Positions 8,742-18,858 of a stretch of 64,000 bases of DNA are shown here, piece by piece (position 1 is the stretch's first letter; the number at the start of each line of letters is the position of its first letter). Below the pieces are notes generated by a model. It searched no databases and had not been told where the DNA came from. It was given only the letters and a program-made list of their open reading frames with translations. The DNA is from Paraburkholderia translucens (GTDB lineage: Bacteria > Pseudomonadota > Gammaproteobacteria > Burkholderiales > Burkholderiaceae). The stretch lies in NCBI RefSeq assembly GCF_020881035.1, contig NZ_JAJITC010000008.1:1-64000 (forward strand), in the 5' to 3' direction. The translations under genes and the position numbers were made by a program.

Positions 8742-9695
8742 ATGGCACCTGCGATGGGAAACGAATTGCAGCATCGCACGGTGCTGCTGAACGAAGCGGT
8801 CGATGCGCTGGTCACGCGCGCCGACGGCACGTATGTGGACGGCACGTTCGGCCGTGGCGGCCATAGCCGCCTCGTGCTGGAGCGGCTCGGTGAGGCGGGG
8901 CGGCTGATCGCGTTCGATAAAGACCCGCTCGCGATCGCGACGGCGCAAAAGATCGCCGATCCGCGCTTTGCCATCGTCCACGAGAGTTTTGCTTCACTGC
9001 GCGCCGCGATGGCGGAGCGCGGGGTAGGGCGCGTGTCGGGCGTGTTGCTGGATCTGGGCGTGTCGTCGCCGCAAGTCGACGATCCGGAGCGGGGCTTCAG
9101 CTTTCGCGCCGACGGCCCGCTCGACATGCGGATGGACCCGACGCGCGGCGAGTCCGCTGCTGACTGGCTCGCGCGGGCCACGGTGCAGGAATTGACGGAG
9201 GTGATACGAGATTATGGGGAAGAACGGTTTGCTTTTCAGATTGCAAAGGCGCTTGTTGCTCGCCGGGCAGAGTCCGACCGTCTTGGGCCTCTCGTCAGCA
9301 CGGGCGAGCTTGCCCAAATCGTGGCTAACGTCGTCAAAACCCGTGAGAAGGGCAAGGATCCGGCAACCCGCACCTTTCAGGCTATACGGATTCACGTCAA
9401 TCAAGAGCTTGCGGAGCTGCAAGTCGTTCTAGAAGCAGCGTTGTCGTTGTTGGAGCAAGGGGGGCGGCTGGTGGTCATCAGCTTTCATTCGCTCGAGGAC
9501 CGTATCGTCAAGCGATTCATGCAGGCGCACGCGAGCACGCCGGCGGTCGACCGCCGCCTGCCGATCCGCGCGGTCGACCTGCCGAGCCCGCCGCTCAAGA
9601 TCATCGGCCGCGTATTCGCAAGCGACGCCGAAGTCGCCGACAACCCGCGCGCCCGTTCTGCCGTGATGCGCGTGGCGGAGCGGATCGCGCCATGA
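8742..9695 (+). CDS. rsmH: 16S rRNA m4C1402 methyltransferase
   Basis: A 317-residue SAM-dependent enzyme that N4-methylates C1402 in the ribosomal P site. The SAM-binding motif [10 protein letters not shown] lies near 28-37, and [11 protein letters not shown] near 245-255. The reading frame is intact. An ATG at 8754 (MGNELQHRT) is a possible alternative start. Codons about 150-248 (roughly 9190-9480) are markedly lower in GC at third positions and contain codons rare in the neighbouring genes (ata, cga, cta, ggg), a local anomaly in an otherwise uniform cluster. The stop overlaps the ftsL start (ATGA). Confidence 0.95.
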   Translation: MAPAMGNELQHRTVLLNEAVDALVTRADGTYVDGTFGRGGHSRLVLERLGEAGRLIAFDKDPLAIATAQKIADPRFAIVHESFASLRAAMAERGVGRVSGVLLDLGVSSPQVDDPERGFSFRADGPLDMRMDPTRGESAADWLARATVQELTEVIRDYGEERFAFQIAKALVARRAESDRLGPLVSTGELAQIVANVVKTREKGKDPATRTFQAIRIHVNQELAELQVVLEAALSLLEQGGRLVVISFHSLEDRIVKRFMQAHASTPAVDRRLPIRAVDLPSPPLKIIGRVFASDAEVADNPRARSAVMRVAERIAP

Positions 9696-10042
9696 ACCGC
9701 CTCAATATTTTCCTGCTGATCATCGTGATGGGCTGCGCCTTGTCCGTCGTCAACGCGACCAATCAGCAGCGTCAGATCTTCATCCAGCTGCAGCGCGCGC
9801 AGTCGCAGGAGCGCCAGTTGCAGCAGGACTACTCGCAGCTTCAGTATCAGCAGAGCGCGCTGTCCAAAACGTCGCGCATCGAGCAGTCCGCCACCGCCTC
9901 GCTGAAGATGCAATCGGCCACCACGGGCCGCACCCAGTACCTGACGCTCGACCCGGGCGCCACGACGGCGATCGACGCCCCCATCCCGACTTCCGCTCCG
10001 GCCTCGGCGCCGGCCGCGACCCGTCGCGGAGGCACGCGATGA
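9692..10042 (+). CDS. ftsL: Cell division protein FtsL
   Basis: A 116-residue bitopic inner-membrane protein of the FtsQLB complex. A short cytoplasmic start (MNR) is followed by one membrane helix (about 4-22). A Gln-rich periplasmic coiled coil (about 27-70) follows, then a Thr/Ala/Pro-rich tail. The start overlaps the rsmH stop and the stop overlaps the ftsI start, both as ATGA, so translation is probably coupled. Confidence 0.9.
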   Translation: MNRLNIFLLIIVMGCALSVVNATNQQRQIFIQLQRAQSQERQLQQDYSQLQYQQSALSKTSRIEQSATASLKMQSATTGRTQYLTLDPGATTAIDAPIPTSAPASAPAATRRGGTR

Positions 10043-11904
10043 AAAAATCGTCGGCGCACAAGAGCGTCGCGTTTTCGGCCAACCCGATCCTGTCGGTGCG
10101 CCTGCCGATGTGGCGCTCGAAGCTCGTGGTGTTTTTGCTGTTCATGGCGTTCGTCGCGCTCGCCGGGCGCGCGTTCTGGATTCAGGGTCCGGGCAACGCG
10201 TTCTACCTGAAGCAGGGTGAAATCCGCTATCAGCGCCGCATCGACATGCCGGCCACGCGCGGCAAGATTCTCGACCGCAACGGCCTCGTGCTCGCCACGA
10301 GTCTGCCGGTGCGCGCGATCTGGGCGATTCCCGAATCGGTGCCGGACGACCTCGGCGCCGACAAGCTCGACGCGCTCGGCAACCTGCTCGGCATGACCAC
10401 CAAGGAGTTGCGTGCGAAGCTGTCGGAGGACAAGACCTTCGTCTACGTGAAGCGCCAGGTGCCGGTGGACGTCGCCGACAAGGTCGCCGCGCTCGACATC
10501 CCCGGCATTTACTCGCGCGACGAATACAAGCGCTTCTATCCGGAAGGCGAGATCACCGCTCACCTGATCGGCTTCACCAACGTCGAGGACGAGGGCCAGG
10601 AAGGCGTCGAGCTTGGCGACCAGAAGCTGCTCGCGGGCACGTCGGGCAGCCGTCGCGTGATCAAGGACCGCATCGGCCACATCATCGAAGACGTCGACGA
10701 GCAGGTCGTGCCGCACAACGGGCAGGATGTCGATCTGTCGATCGACAGCAAGATCCAGTACATCGCCTATACGAACCTCAAAGCGGCCGTCGAGAAATTC
10801 AAGGCGAAGGCCGGCGCGGCGATGGTGATCGACGTGCGCACCGGCGAAGTGCTCGCGCTCGTCAATTACCCGACCTACAACCCGAACGACCGCTCGCACC
10901 TGACCGGCGACCAGCTGCGCAACCGCATCCTGACCGACACGTTCGAACCGGGCTCGATCATGAAGCCGTTCACGGTGTCGCTCGCACTCGATCTGCACCG
11001 CGTGAGCCCGACTACACTGGTGGATACGGGCAACGGCCACTTCGTACTCGACGGTGCGCCCATCACCGACGACAGCGGCTTTGGCGTGCTGACGGTCGGC
11101 GGCGTGATCCAGAAGTCGAGCAACATCGGCGCGACCAAAATCGCGATGCAGCTGCGGCCCGAAGAGATGTGGAACATGTACACCAGCATCGGTCTCGGCC
11201 AGGCGCCGAAGATCGGTTTTCCGGGCGCGGCGGCGGGCCGTCTGCGTCCGTGGAAGAGCTGGCGCCGCATCGAGCAGGCGACGATGTCCTACGGCTACGG
11301 CCTGTCGGTGTCGCTGTTCCAGCTCGGCCGCGCGTACACGGCGATCGCGCACGACGGCGAAATCATGCCGGTGACGATTTTCCATACGCCGGGCAGCCAG
11401 CCGGCCACCGGTCCGCAAATCTTTTCGCCGACTACCGCGCGTGAAGTTCGCGCGATGCTCGAAACCGTCGTGTCGCCGCAAGGCACGTCGCCGGACGCGG
11501 CGGTGCCCGGCTATCGCGTCGGCGGCAAGAGCGGTACCGCGTACAAGCACGGGCCGCACGGCTACGACCACTCCAAATATCGCGCGTCGTTCGTCGGCAT
11601 GGCGCCGATGCCGAATCCGCGCATCGTCGTCGCGGTGTCGGTCGACGAACCGACCGCCGGCAGCCACTTCGGCGGCCAGGTGTCGGGCCCGGTGTTCTCG
11701 GGCATCGTCGGCGATACGCTGCGCGCGCTGAACGTGCCGCCTGACATGCCCGTCAAGCAGATGGTCGTGTCCGAAGATCCGGCGCCGTCCGCGCCCGGCG
11801 CGCCGGCCGCGCCGTCCGACGCGAACAGGCCGTCGGCGAGTCCCGGCGTGAAGAAAATGACCATTTCCGCCAACCCGAAAAATCATCCAGGAGTCGAGCG
11901 ATGA
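10039..11904 (+). CDS. ftsI: Septal peptidoglycan transpeptidase FtsI (PBP3)
   Basis: A 621-residue class B penicillin-binding protein that cross-links septal peptidoglycan with FtsW. One membrane helix lies at about 28-48 and the pedestal domain at about 70-225. The transpeptidase carries the SxxK box Ser306-Ile-Met-Lys309, the SxN box Ser360-Ser-Asn362 and the KSGT box 497-500. A Pro/Ala/Ser-rich tail of about 40 residues follows the catalytic domain. It overlaps ftsL and murE by ATGA. Confidence 0.96.
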   Translation: MKKSSAHKSVAFSANPILSVRLPMWRSKLVVFLLFMAFVALAGRAFWIQGPGNAFYLKQGEIRYQRRIDMPATRGKILDRNGLVLATSLPVRAIWAIPESVPDDLGADKLDALGNLLGMTTKELRAKLSEDKTFVYVKRQVPVDVADKVAALDIPGIYSRDEYKRFYPEGEITAHLIGFTNVEDEGQEGVELGDQKLLAGTSGSRRVIKDRIGHIIEDVDEQVVPHNGQDVDLSIDSKIQYIAYTNLKAAVEKFKAKAGAAMVIDVRTGEVLALVNYPTYNPNDRSHLTGDQLRNRILTDTFEPGSIMKPFTVSLALDLHRVSPTTLVDTGNGHFVLDGAPITDDSGFGVLTVGGVIQKSSNIGATKIAMQLRPEEMWNMYTSIGLGQAPKIGFPGAAAGRLRPWKSWRRIEQATMSYGYGLSVSLFQLGRAYTAIAHDGEIMPVTIFHTPGSQPATGPQIFSPTTAREVRAMLETVVSPQGTSPDAAVPGYRVGGKSGTAYKHGPHGYDHSKYRASFVGMAPMPNPRIVVAVSVDEPTAGSHFGGQVSGPVFSGIVGDTLRALNVPPDMPVKQMVVSEDPAPSAPGAPAAPSDANRPSASPGVKKMTISANPKNHPGVER

Positions 11905-13463
11905 GCACGCTGCGCGAGCAACATCCTGCGCACCGGCAGATCGCCGACGCCCTCTCCTGGCTGCACGCGCATGTGCAGCCGGGCGCGCATCTGCACGCCG
12001 ATACGCGCACGCTCGCGGCCGGCGACGCGTACCTCGCGTACGCGGTCGAGGGCGCGGACAACCGCCCGTTCATCGACGCCGCAATCGAGCGCGGTGCGGC
12101 CGCCGTCCTCGTGCAGCCCGAAGGCTTCGGCGGCGCGCTCGATGCGTCCGTTGCCCACCCGGTGCCGGCGTTGAGCGAACTCGCCGGCACGATCGCGAGC
12201 GCGTGGTATGGCGATCCGAGCGACGCGATGTTCGCCGTCGGCATCACCGGCACGAACGGCAAGACTTCGTGCAGCCAGTGGGTCGCCGCGGCGCTGTCCG
12301 CGCTCGGCACGCGCTGCGCGATCGTCGGCACGCTCGGCACCGGCTTCGTTGGCCAGCTCGTGCACACCGGCTTCACGACGCCCGACGCACCGCAATTGCA
12401 ACGCAGCCTCGCGCGGTTGCGCGACGCAGGCGCGCAGGCGGTGGCGATGGAAGTGTCGTCGCATGCGCTGCACCAAGGGCGCGTGAACGGCACTGCGTTC
12501 GACGTCGCGGTGTTCACGAACCTGACGCAGGACCATCTCGACTATCACGGCACGTTCGAAGCTTATGAAACCGCCAAGACGCGTCTGTTTGCATGGCCCG
12601 GGTTGCGCGCGGCCGTGATCAATCGCGACGATGCCGCGGGCCGGCGTTTGCTCGCGAGCACGCGGGCTCACGCGCGCACGATCGCTTACGGCATCGAGGC
12701 AGGGCAAGGCAACGCTCACGCGAAAGACACACCGCAAGCCGACGCGTGGCTCACCGCGTCGAACGTGCGTGCCACCGCAACCGGCACCGCGTTTCGTCTG
12801 AACACGTCGGACTGGGGCAACGCCGAAGTCGAAGTGCAAACGCTCGGCCTCTTCAACGTCAGCAATCTGCTCGCGGTGCTCGGCGTGCTGCTTGTTGCCG
12901 ACGTGCCGTTCGGCGCGGCGCTCGCCGAGCTCGCGAAGCTCGAATCGGTGAACGGCCGCATGCAGCGCTTGGGCGGCCGCTTGCAGAACGACGAACCGCT
13001 CGTCGTGATCGACTACGCGCACACGCCCGACGCGCTCGAAAAAACGCTCGAAGCACTGCGTCCTATCGCGACTGCGCGCGGCGGCGAACTCGTCTGCATG
13101 TTCGGCTGCGGCGGCGACCGTGATGCCACCAAGCGTCCGCTGATGGGCGCGATCGCCGAGCGGCTCGCGGACCACGTCGTCGTGACGAGCGACAACCCGC
13201 GCAGTGAAGATCCGCTCGCCATCATCGAGCAGATCGCCGCGGGCATGCAGGACGCCGCGAAGGCGCGCCGCATCGAGGACCGCGCCAGCGCGATCCTGCA
13301 GGCGATCCGCGGCGCCGCGCGCGAAGACGTGATCGTGCTGGCCGGCAAAGGGCACGAAGCGACACAGGAAATCATGGGCAAGAAACGCGCTTTCTCCGAT
13401 CAGGACCACGCCCGCCTCGCGCTCGCCGCGCGGGCGACCCAAACACGTGGAGGTGGCGAATGA
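11901..13463 (+). CDS. murE: UDP-MurNAc-tripeptide ligase MurE (meso-diaminopimelate adding)
   Basis: A 520-residue cytoplasmic Mur ligase. It has the ATP-binding loop GTNGKT at 117-122, the central TTPDAPQLQRS/EVSSHAL segments, and DNPRSEDP at 431-438. The DNPR motif is the known determinant for meso-diaminopimelate rather than lysine, so the wall should be of the DAP type. Overlaps with ftsI and murF are ATGA. Confidence 0.96.
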   Translation: MSTLREQHPAHRQIADALSWLHAHVQPGAHLHADTRTLAAGDAYLAYAVEGADNRPFIDAAIERGAAAVLVQPEGFGGALDASVAHPVPALSELAGTIASAWYGDPSDAMFAVGITGTNGKTSCSQWVAAALSALGTRCAIVGTLGTGFVGQLVHTGFTTPDAPQLQRSLARLRDAGAQAVAMEVSSHALHQGRVNGTAFDVAVFTNLTQDHLDYHGTFEAYETAKTRLFAWPGLRAAVINRDDAAGRRLLASTRAHARTIAYGIEAGQGNAHAKDTPQADAWLTASNVRATATGTAFRLNTSDWGNAEVEVQTLGLFNVSNLLAVLGVLLVADVPFGAALAELAKLESVNGRMQRLGGRLQNDEPLVVIDYAHTPDALEKTLEALRPIATARGGELVCMFGCGGDRDATKRPLMGAIAERLADHVVVTSDNPRSEDPLAIIEQIAAGMQDAAKARRIEDRASAILQAIRGAAREDVIVLAGKGHEATQEIMGKKRAFSDQDHARLALAARATQTRGGGE

Positions 13464-14872
13464 CCATGTTCTCGCTACATGCCGCCGCCGCGCAGATCCC
13501 CGGCGCGACCGTCACCGGCGACGGCAGCGTGCGCTTCGAGCGCGTGTCGACCGACAGCCGCAGCGCCGGCCCCGGCGATCTGTTCATCGCGATCAAGGGC
13601 GATCGTTTCGATGCGCACGACTTCCTGCCGCAAGTCGCTGAGCGCAACGTCGCTGCCGTGCTCGTCGCGCGTACGCCGGAGAACTGGAGCGTGCCCGCGA
13701 TCCGCGTCGCCGATACGCGCCAGGCGCTCGGCGCGCTCGCGCGCGGCTGGCGTCGTCAGTTCGAGATGCCGCTCGTTGCGGTCACGGGTAGCAACGGCAA
13801 GACCACCGTCAAGGAAATGATCGCGTCGATCTTCGCGGCCGCGGTCGGCGCCGATGCGCGTCTCGCGACCGCCGGCAATTTCAACAACGACATCGGCCTG
13901 CCGCTTACGCTGTGCCGTCTGCATGCGGCGCATCGGCTCGCGGTGGTCGAGCTCGGCATGAACCATCCGGGCGAGACAGAACTGCTGGCGAAGCTCGCCG
14001 AGCCGACGGTTGCCGTCGTCAACAACGCGCAGCGCGAGCACCAGGAATTCATGGCGACCGTCGAGGCGGTCGCGCTCGAACACGCGAGCGTGATTCACGC
14101 GCTGTCGCCGCAAGGCACGGCCGTGTTTCCCGCCGACGACGCGTACGCGAGCATCTGGCGCGTCGCTGCCACCGGCAATCGCATCATCGATTTCGCGTTG
14201 AACAGCGCTGAGCGCACGACCGAAGCCGCGGTGACGGGCAAGTTCGACGGCAAGCGCCTGTCAATCGACACGCCGCAGGGCCACGTCGACGTCACGCTGC
14301 AGGTGCTCGGCGATCACAACGCGCACAACGCGCTCGCCGCGACCTCGGCGGCGCTCGCTGCGGGTGTGTCGCTCGACGCGATCCAGCGCGGCCTCGAATC
14401 GTTCGGCGCGGTGAAGGGCCGCCTGCAGGTCAAGCAGGCCGCGCTTGGCGCGCTCGCGGGTGCGACCGTGATCGACGACACCTACAACGCCAATCCCGAC
14501 TCGATGCGCGCCGCGATCGATGTGCTCGCGTCGCGCGCCTCGCCGCGCGTGCTCGTGATGGGCGACATGGGCGAAGTCGGCGACAACGGCCCGGCGTTTC
14601 ACCGCGAAATCGGCGCGTATGCGAAAGAGCGCGGTATCGACGCGCTGTATGCGATGGGCGACGCCTCGCGCGACGCCTGCACCGCGTACGGCGCGGGTGC
14701 GCACCACGTCGCCGATGTCGGCGCGCTGGTTGCACAACTGCAGCAGGCCGGCTTCGGCGCTGCCGCAACGTTTCTCGTGAAAGGCTCGCGCTTCATGCAG
14801 ATGGAGCGCGTGGTGGACGCCGTTACGAGTCCACAACCCAACGGCGCGGGCACGACGCCCGCTGCACATTGA
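13460..14872 (+). CDS. murF: UDP-MurNAc-tripeptide D-Ala-D-Ala ligase MurF
   Basis: A 470-residue Mur ligase that adds the D-Ala-D-Ala dipeptide. The ATP loop GSNGKT lies at 110-115. NFNNDIGLPLT, the ELGMNHPGE substrate region and DDTYNANPDSM are present. The ATG at 13460 overlaps the murE stop; an ATG two codons later is an alternative. The last 20 residues are Pro/Asn/Thr-rich. mraY starts 17 bases downstream. Confidence 0.96.
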   Translation: MTMFSLHAAAAQIPGATVTGDGSVRFERVSTDSRSAGPGDLFIAIKGDRFDAHDFLPQVAERNVAAVLVARTPENWSVPAIRVADTRQALGALARGWRRQFEMPLVAVTGSNGKTTVKEMIASIFAAAVGADARLATAGNFNNDIGLPLTLCRLHAAHRLAVVELGMNHPGETELLAKLAEPTVAVVNNAQREHQEFMATVEAVALEHASVIHALSPQGTAVFPADDAYASIWRVAATGNRIIDFALNSAERTTEAAVTGKFDGKRLSIDTPQGHVDVTLQVLGDHNAHNALAATSAALAAGVSLDAIQRGLESFGAVKGRLQVKQAALGALAGATVIDDTYNANPDSMRAAIDVLASRASPRVLVMGDMGEVGDNGPAFHREIGAYAKERGIDALYAMGDASRDACTAYGAGAHHVADVGALVAQLQQAGFGAAATFLVKGSRFMQMERVVDAVTSPQPNGAGTTPAAH

Positions 14873-14889
14873 AATAGAAGGATCCAGGC

Positions 14890-16059
14890 ATGCTACTGGC
14901 GCTGGCGCAATGGCTGCAGAATGACGCAGGTTTCTTGCGCGTGTTCAGTTATCTGACGTTTCGCGCGGTGATGGCGACCATCACCGCGTTGTCGATCGGG
15001 CTCGTCTGCGGCCCGGCGGTCATTCGCAAGCTGACCGCGATGAAGGTCGGCCAGGCCGTCCGCAAAGATGGCCCGCAAACTCACCTCGCCAAATCCGGCA
15101 CGCCGACGATGGGCGGCGTTCTGATCCTGCTCGGCATCGGCGTGGCCACGCTGCTGTGGGCCGATCTGACCAACCGCTTCATCTGGATCGTGATACTCGT
15201 CACGTTCGGCTTCGGCGTGATCGGCTGGGTCGACGATTACCGCAAGGTCGTCTACAAGGACCCGCGCGGCATGTCGTCGCGCGAGAAGTATTTCTGGCAG
15301 TCGGTGATCGGTCTGTTCGCGGCGGTTTATCTCGCGTTCAGCGTCTCCGAGGCGAGCAACGTGCGCGTCTACGACCTGTTCATGGCGTGGGTGCGCAGCG
15401 GCCTGTCGATGGGCCTGCCCGCACGCGCCGACCTGCTGGTGCCGTTCTTCAAGTCGGTCACCTATCCGCTCGGCGTATGGGGCTTCATCGTGCTCACGTA
15501 TCTGGTGATCGTCGGCGCGAGTAACGCGGTGAACCTGACCGACGGCCTCGACGGCCTCGTGATCATGCCGGTCGTGCTGGTCGGCGGGTCGCTCGGCGTG
15601 TTCGCGTACGTGATGGGCAGTTCGGTCTACTCGAAGTACCTGCTGTTTCCGCACATTCCCGGCGCCGGCGAATTGCTGATCTTCTGTTCGGCGATGGGCG
15701 GCGCGGGCCTCGCGTTCTTGTGGTTCAACACGCACCCGGCCGAGATGTTCATGGGCGACGTCGGCGCGCTCGCGCTCGGCGGCGCGCTCGGCACGGTTGC
15801 GGTGATCGTGCGTCAGGAAATCGTGCTGTTCATCATGGGCGGCATTTTCGTCGCGGAAACGCTGTCGGTCATGTTGCAGGTCGCGTGGTTCAAATACACC
15901 AAGCGCAGGTTCGGCGAGGGGCGCCGGTTCTTCAAGATGGCGCCGCTGCATCACCATTTCGAATTGTCGGGCTGGAAGGAAACGCAGGTGGTCGTGCGTT
16001 TCTGGATCATCACGTTGATGTTGTGCCTATTCGGTTTGTCCACTCTCAAATTGCGTTAA
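14890..16059 (+). CDS. mraY: Phospho-MurNAc-pentapeptide translocase MraY
   Basis: A 389-residue polytopic inner-membrane enzyme that forms lipid I on undecaprenyl phosphate. About ten membrane helices are visible. Active-site signatures are KDGPQTH (cytoplasmic loop 1), GWVDDYRK with the Asp pair, NLTDGLDGL, and the HHH-containing loop APLHHHFE near residue 355. It has its own ribosome site (aagga) before ATG 14890. Confidence 0.96.
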   Translation: MLLALAQWLQNDAGFLRVFSYLTFRAVMATITALSIGLVCGPAVIRKLTAMKVGQAVRKDGPQTHLAKSGTPTMGGVLILLGIGVATLLWADLTNRFIWIVILVTFGFGVIGWVDDYRKVVYKDPRGMSSREKYFWQSVIGLFAAVYLAFSVSEASNVRVYDLFMAWVRSGLSMGLPARADLLVPFFKSVTYPLGVWGFIVLTYLVIVGASNAVNLTDGLDGLVIMPVVLVGGSLGVFAYVMGSSVYSKYLLFPHIPGAGELLIFCSAMGGAGLAFLWFNTHPAEMFMGDVGALALGGALGTVAVIVRQEIVLFIMGGIFVAETLSVMLQVAWFKYTKRRFGEGRRFFKMAPLHHHFELSGWKETQVVVRFWIITLMLCLFGLSTLKLR

Positions 16060-16084
16060 GCAGCAGTATTTAAGGAAGCAGGCG

Positions 16085-17596
16085 ATGTTCGGCGAGAAGT
16101 TTCGGGATCGGCAAAAGCCGATGGTGCTCGTGCTGGGACTGGGTGAATCCGGTCTCGCGATGGCGCGCTGGTGCGCCAGGCACGGCTGTCGGCTGCGCGT
16201 GGCCGACACGCGCGAAGTGCCGCCGAACCTGTCCGCGCTCGAAGCGCATGGTGTCGATGCCGATTTCGTCGGCGGTCCGTTTTCGCCGGTGCTGCTCGAA
16301 GGCGTCGAGCTGGTCGCGATCAGCCCGGGGCTGTCGCCGCTTGCCGCCGATCTTCTGCCGCTCGTTACGGCGGCGCGCGAGCAGGGCATCCCGGTGTGGG
16401 GCGAACTCGAACTGTTCTCGCAGGCACTGCGCACGCTCGGCGAGTCCGGCTACGCGCCGAAGGTGATCGCGATCACCGGCACGAACGGCAAGACCACGAC
16501 GACGAGCCTGACCGGCTTGCTGTGCGAACGCGCGGGCAAGAAGGTCGCGGTGGCGGGCAACATCAGCCCGTCGCTGCTCGACAAGCTGTCCGAAGCGATC
16601 GACCAGACCGCGCTGCCCGATGTGTGGGTGCTGGAACTGTCGAGCTTCCAGCTGGAGACCTCGCATACGTTTACGCCGGACGCGGCGGTCGTGCTGAACA
16701 TCACGCAGGATCACCTGGACTGGCACGGCGGACTCGACGCGTACGCGGCCGCGAAGGGCCGCATCTTCGGTACACGGACGGTGCGCGTGCTGAATCGCGA
16801 CGATGCGCGCGTGATGGCGCTCGCGCATGCCGGCGGCGACGCGGAGATCGTTACGTTCGGCGTGACCGAGCCGAAGAACGACGGCGACTACGGCCTGCTG
16901 CGCGAGAACGGCATGGTGTGGCTCGTCGAGGCGCAAGATCGCGACGCGAATGACGAGCCGGCCACGAAGCGCCGCCGCAAGAACGAAGCAGCCGCAACGC
17001 CCGACATCACGCTGAAGCGCCTGATGCCCGCCGACGCGCTGCGCATTCGCGGTCTGCACAACGCCGCGAACGCGTTGGCCGCGTATGCGCTCGCACGCGC
17101 GATCGGTCTGCCCGGCGCGCCGCTCCTGCACGGCCTGCGCGAATATCGCGGCGAGCCGCATCGCGTGGAACTGATCGCGTCGATCGACGGCATCGACTAC
17201 GTGGACGACAGCAAGGGCACCAATGTCGGCGCGACGGTCGCCGCGCTCGACGGTCTCGCGCAACGCGTCGTGCTGATCGCGGGTGGCGACGGCAAGGGGC
17301 AGGCATTCGAGCCGCTCGCCGCGCCGGTGATGCGCTGGTGTCGCGCGGTCATGCTGATCGGCCGCGACGCGCCGCAGATTCGCGCGGCGCTCGAACACAG
17401 CGGCGTCGCGATGAGCGATCACGCGACGCTGGAAGACGCGACGCGCGCGGCCACCGCGCTCGCGCAGCCCGGCGACGCGGTGCTGCTGTCGCCTGCGTGC
17501 GCGAGCTTCGACATGTTCAAGGGTTACGCCCACCGGGCGGCGGTATTCCGCAGCACGGTCGAAGATATCGCGGCCGAACGGGGGACGATCATATGA
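16085..17596 (+). CDS. murD: UDP-MurNAc-L-alanine--D-glutamate ligase MurD
   Basis: A 503-residue Mur ligase adding D-glutamate. GTNGKTTT lies at about 132-139, with [11 protein letters not shown] and [10 protein letters not shown] downstream. E. coli MurD has 438 residues. Much of the excess is a charged insertion near residues 285-312 with a KRRRKNE run, lying between two central-domain segments. A potential flexible loop is the simplest reading. The ribosome site is taaggaagc before ATG 16085. The stop overlaps the ftsW start (ATGA). Confidence 0.95.
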   Translation: MFGEKFRDRQKPMVLVLGLGESGLAMARWCARHGCRLRVADTREVPPNLSALEAHGVDADFVGGPFSPVLLEGVELVAISPGLSPLAADLLPLVTAAREQGIPVWGELELFSQALRTLGESGYAPKVIAITGTNGKTTTTSLTGLLCERAGKKVAVAGNISPSLLDKLSEAIDQTALPDVWVLELSSFQLETSHTFTPDAAVVLNITQDHLDWHGGLDAYAAAKGRIFGTRTVRVLNRDDARVMALAHAGGDAEIVTFGVTEPKNDGDYGLLRENGMVWLVEAQDRDANDEPATKRRRKNEAAATPDITLKRLMPADALRIRGLHNAANALAAYALARAIGLPGAPLLHGLREYRGEPHRVELIASIDGIDYVDDSKGTNVGATVAALDGLAQRVVLIAGGDGKGQAFEPLAAPVMRWCRAVMLIGRDAPQIRAALEHSGVAMSDHATLEDATRAATALAQPGDAVLLSPACASFDMFKGYAHRAAVFRSTVEDIAAERGTII

Positions 17597-18858
17597 GCTG
17601 GTCGGAACGTTTCGGTGCGCGCGAACCAGCCGGCCGCAACGGCGCCGCGGCGCGCACGTCCAATCGCACGGACGGCAGCGGTCTCGCGAGCGCAGTCAAC
17701 GGCGTGCGGCCGCTGCGCTCGCGCATGCTCGACTACGATCACTCGCTGCTGTGGGTCGTCGTCGCGCTGCTCGGGCTCGGCATCGTGATGGTGTACTCGG
17801 CGTCGATCGCCATGCCCGATTCGCCGAAGTACTCGTCGTACCGCGATTGGGCGTTCCTCGTGCGCCAGATCATCTTCGTCGTGATGGGCTCGGTGATCGG
17901 CGTCGCGTCGTTTCGCATTCCGATTTCGACCTGGGACAAGTACGCACCGAAGCTGTTCCTGATCTCGCTCGTCGCGCTCGTGATCGTGCTGATTCCGCAC
18001 GTCGGCAAAGGCGTGAACGGTGCGCGCCGCTGGATTCCGCTCGGCATCACGAACATGCAGCCGTCGGAAATCATGAAGCTCGCGGTGACGATCTACGCGG
18101 CGAATTACACGGTGCGCAAGCAGGAATACATGCATAGCTTCGCGAAGGGCTTCCTGCCGATGGCGGTCGCGGTGGGTCTCGTCGGCATGCTGCTGCTGCT
18201 CGAGCCGGACATGGGCGCGTTCATGGTGATCGCGGCGATCGCGATGGGCGTGCTGTTCCTCGGCGGCGTGAACGGCAAGCTGTTCGGCGGCCTCGTCGCG
18301 ACGGCGGTGGGCACGTTCACGTTGCTGGTGTGGGCGTCGCCGTGGCGTCGTGAGCGGATCTTCGCCTACCTCGATCCGTGGGACGACCGCTACGCACAGG
18401 GCAAGGCGTATCAGCTCACGCACTCGCTGATCGCGTTCGGCCGCGGCGAGTGGTTCGGCGTGGGTCTCGGCGGCAGCGTCGAGAAGCTCAACTATTTGCC
18501 GGAGGCGCATACCGACTTCATTCTCGCGGTGATCGGCGAGGAACTCGGTTTCGTCGGCGTGCTGGTCGTGATCCTGATGTTCTACTGGATCGTGCGCCGC
18601 TCGTTCGAGATCGGCCGTCAGGCGCTCGCACTCGATCGCACGTTCGCGGGTCTGGTCGCTAAGGGCGTCGGCATCTGGTTCGGCGCGCAGACCTTCATCA
18701 ACATGGGTGTGAACCTCGGTCTTCTGCCGACCAAGGGCTTGACGCTACCGCTCGTCAGCTATGGCGGTTCGGGCATTTTGCTGAACTGCGTGGCGATCGC
18801 GGTGCTGATGCGGGTGGACTATGAGAATCGTGTGCTGATGCGCGGGGGCAAAGTATGA
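17593..18858 (+). CDS. ftsW: Septal lipid II glycosyltransferase FtsW
   Basis: A 421-residue SEDS-family membrane protein that polymerises septal glycan with FtsI. Ten membrane helices follow a hydrophilic N-terminal region of about 50 residues rich in Gly, Arg, Ser and Asn, ending at DYDHSLLW. Signatures seen are [14 protein letters not shown] and the C-terminal [12 protein letters not shown] 17593 overlaps the murD stop, and the stop overlaps murG. Upstream in-frame codons belong to the murD overlap and are not used. Confidence 0.95.
   Translation: MSWSERFGAREPAGRNGAAARTSNRTDGSGLASAVNGVRPLRSRMLDYDHSLLWVVVALLGLGIVMVYSASIAMPDSPKYSSYRDWAFLVRQIIFVVMGSVIGVASFRIPISTWDKYAPKLFLISLVALVIVLIPHVGKGVNGARRWIPLGITNMQPSEIMKLAVTIYAANYTVRKQEYMHSFAKGFLPMAVAVGLVGMLLLLEPDMGAFMVIAAIAMGVLFLGGVNGKLFGGLVATAVGTFTLLVWASPWRRERIFAYLDPWDDRYAQGKAYQLTHSLIAFGRGEWFGVGLGGSVEKLNYLPEAHTDFILAVIGEELGFVGVLVVILMFYWIVRRSFEIGRQALALDRTFAGLVAKGVGIWFGAQTFINMGVNLGLLPTKGLTLPLVSYGGSGILLNCVAIAVLMRVDYENRVLMRGGKV

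Noticed and set aside
9190..9480. A frameshift or inserted element in rsmH
   Set aside because: The reading frame is continuous and the translated residues match the RsmH family; only codon choice differs.
9847..11886. A 679-codon frame antisense to ftsL and ftsI
   Set aside because: A composition artefact; it has no recognisable domain, and FtsI catalytic boxes are on the plus strand.
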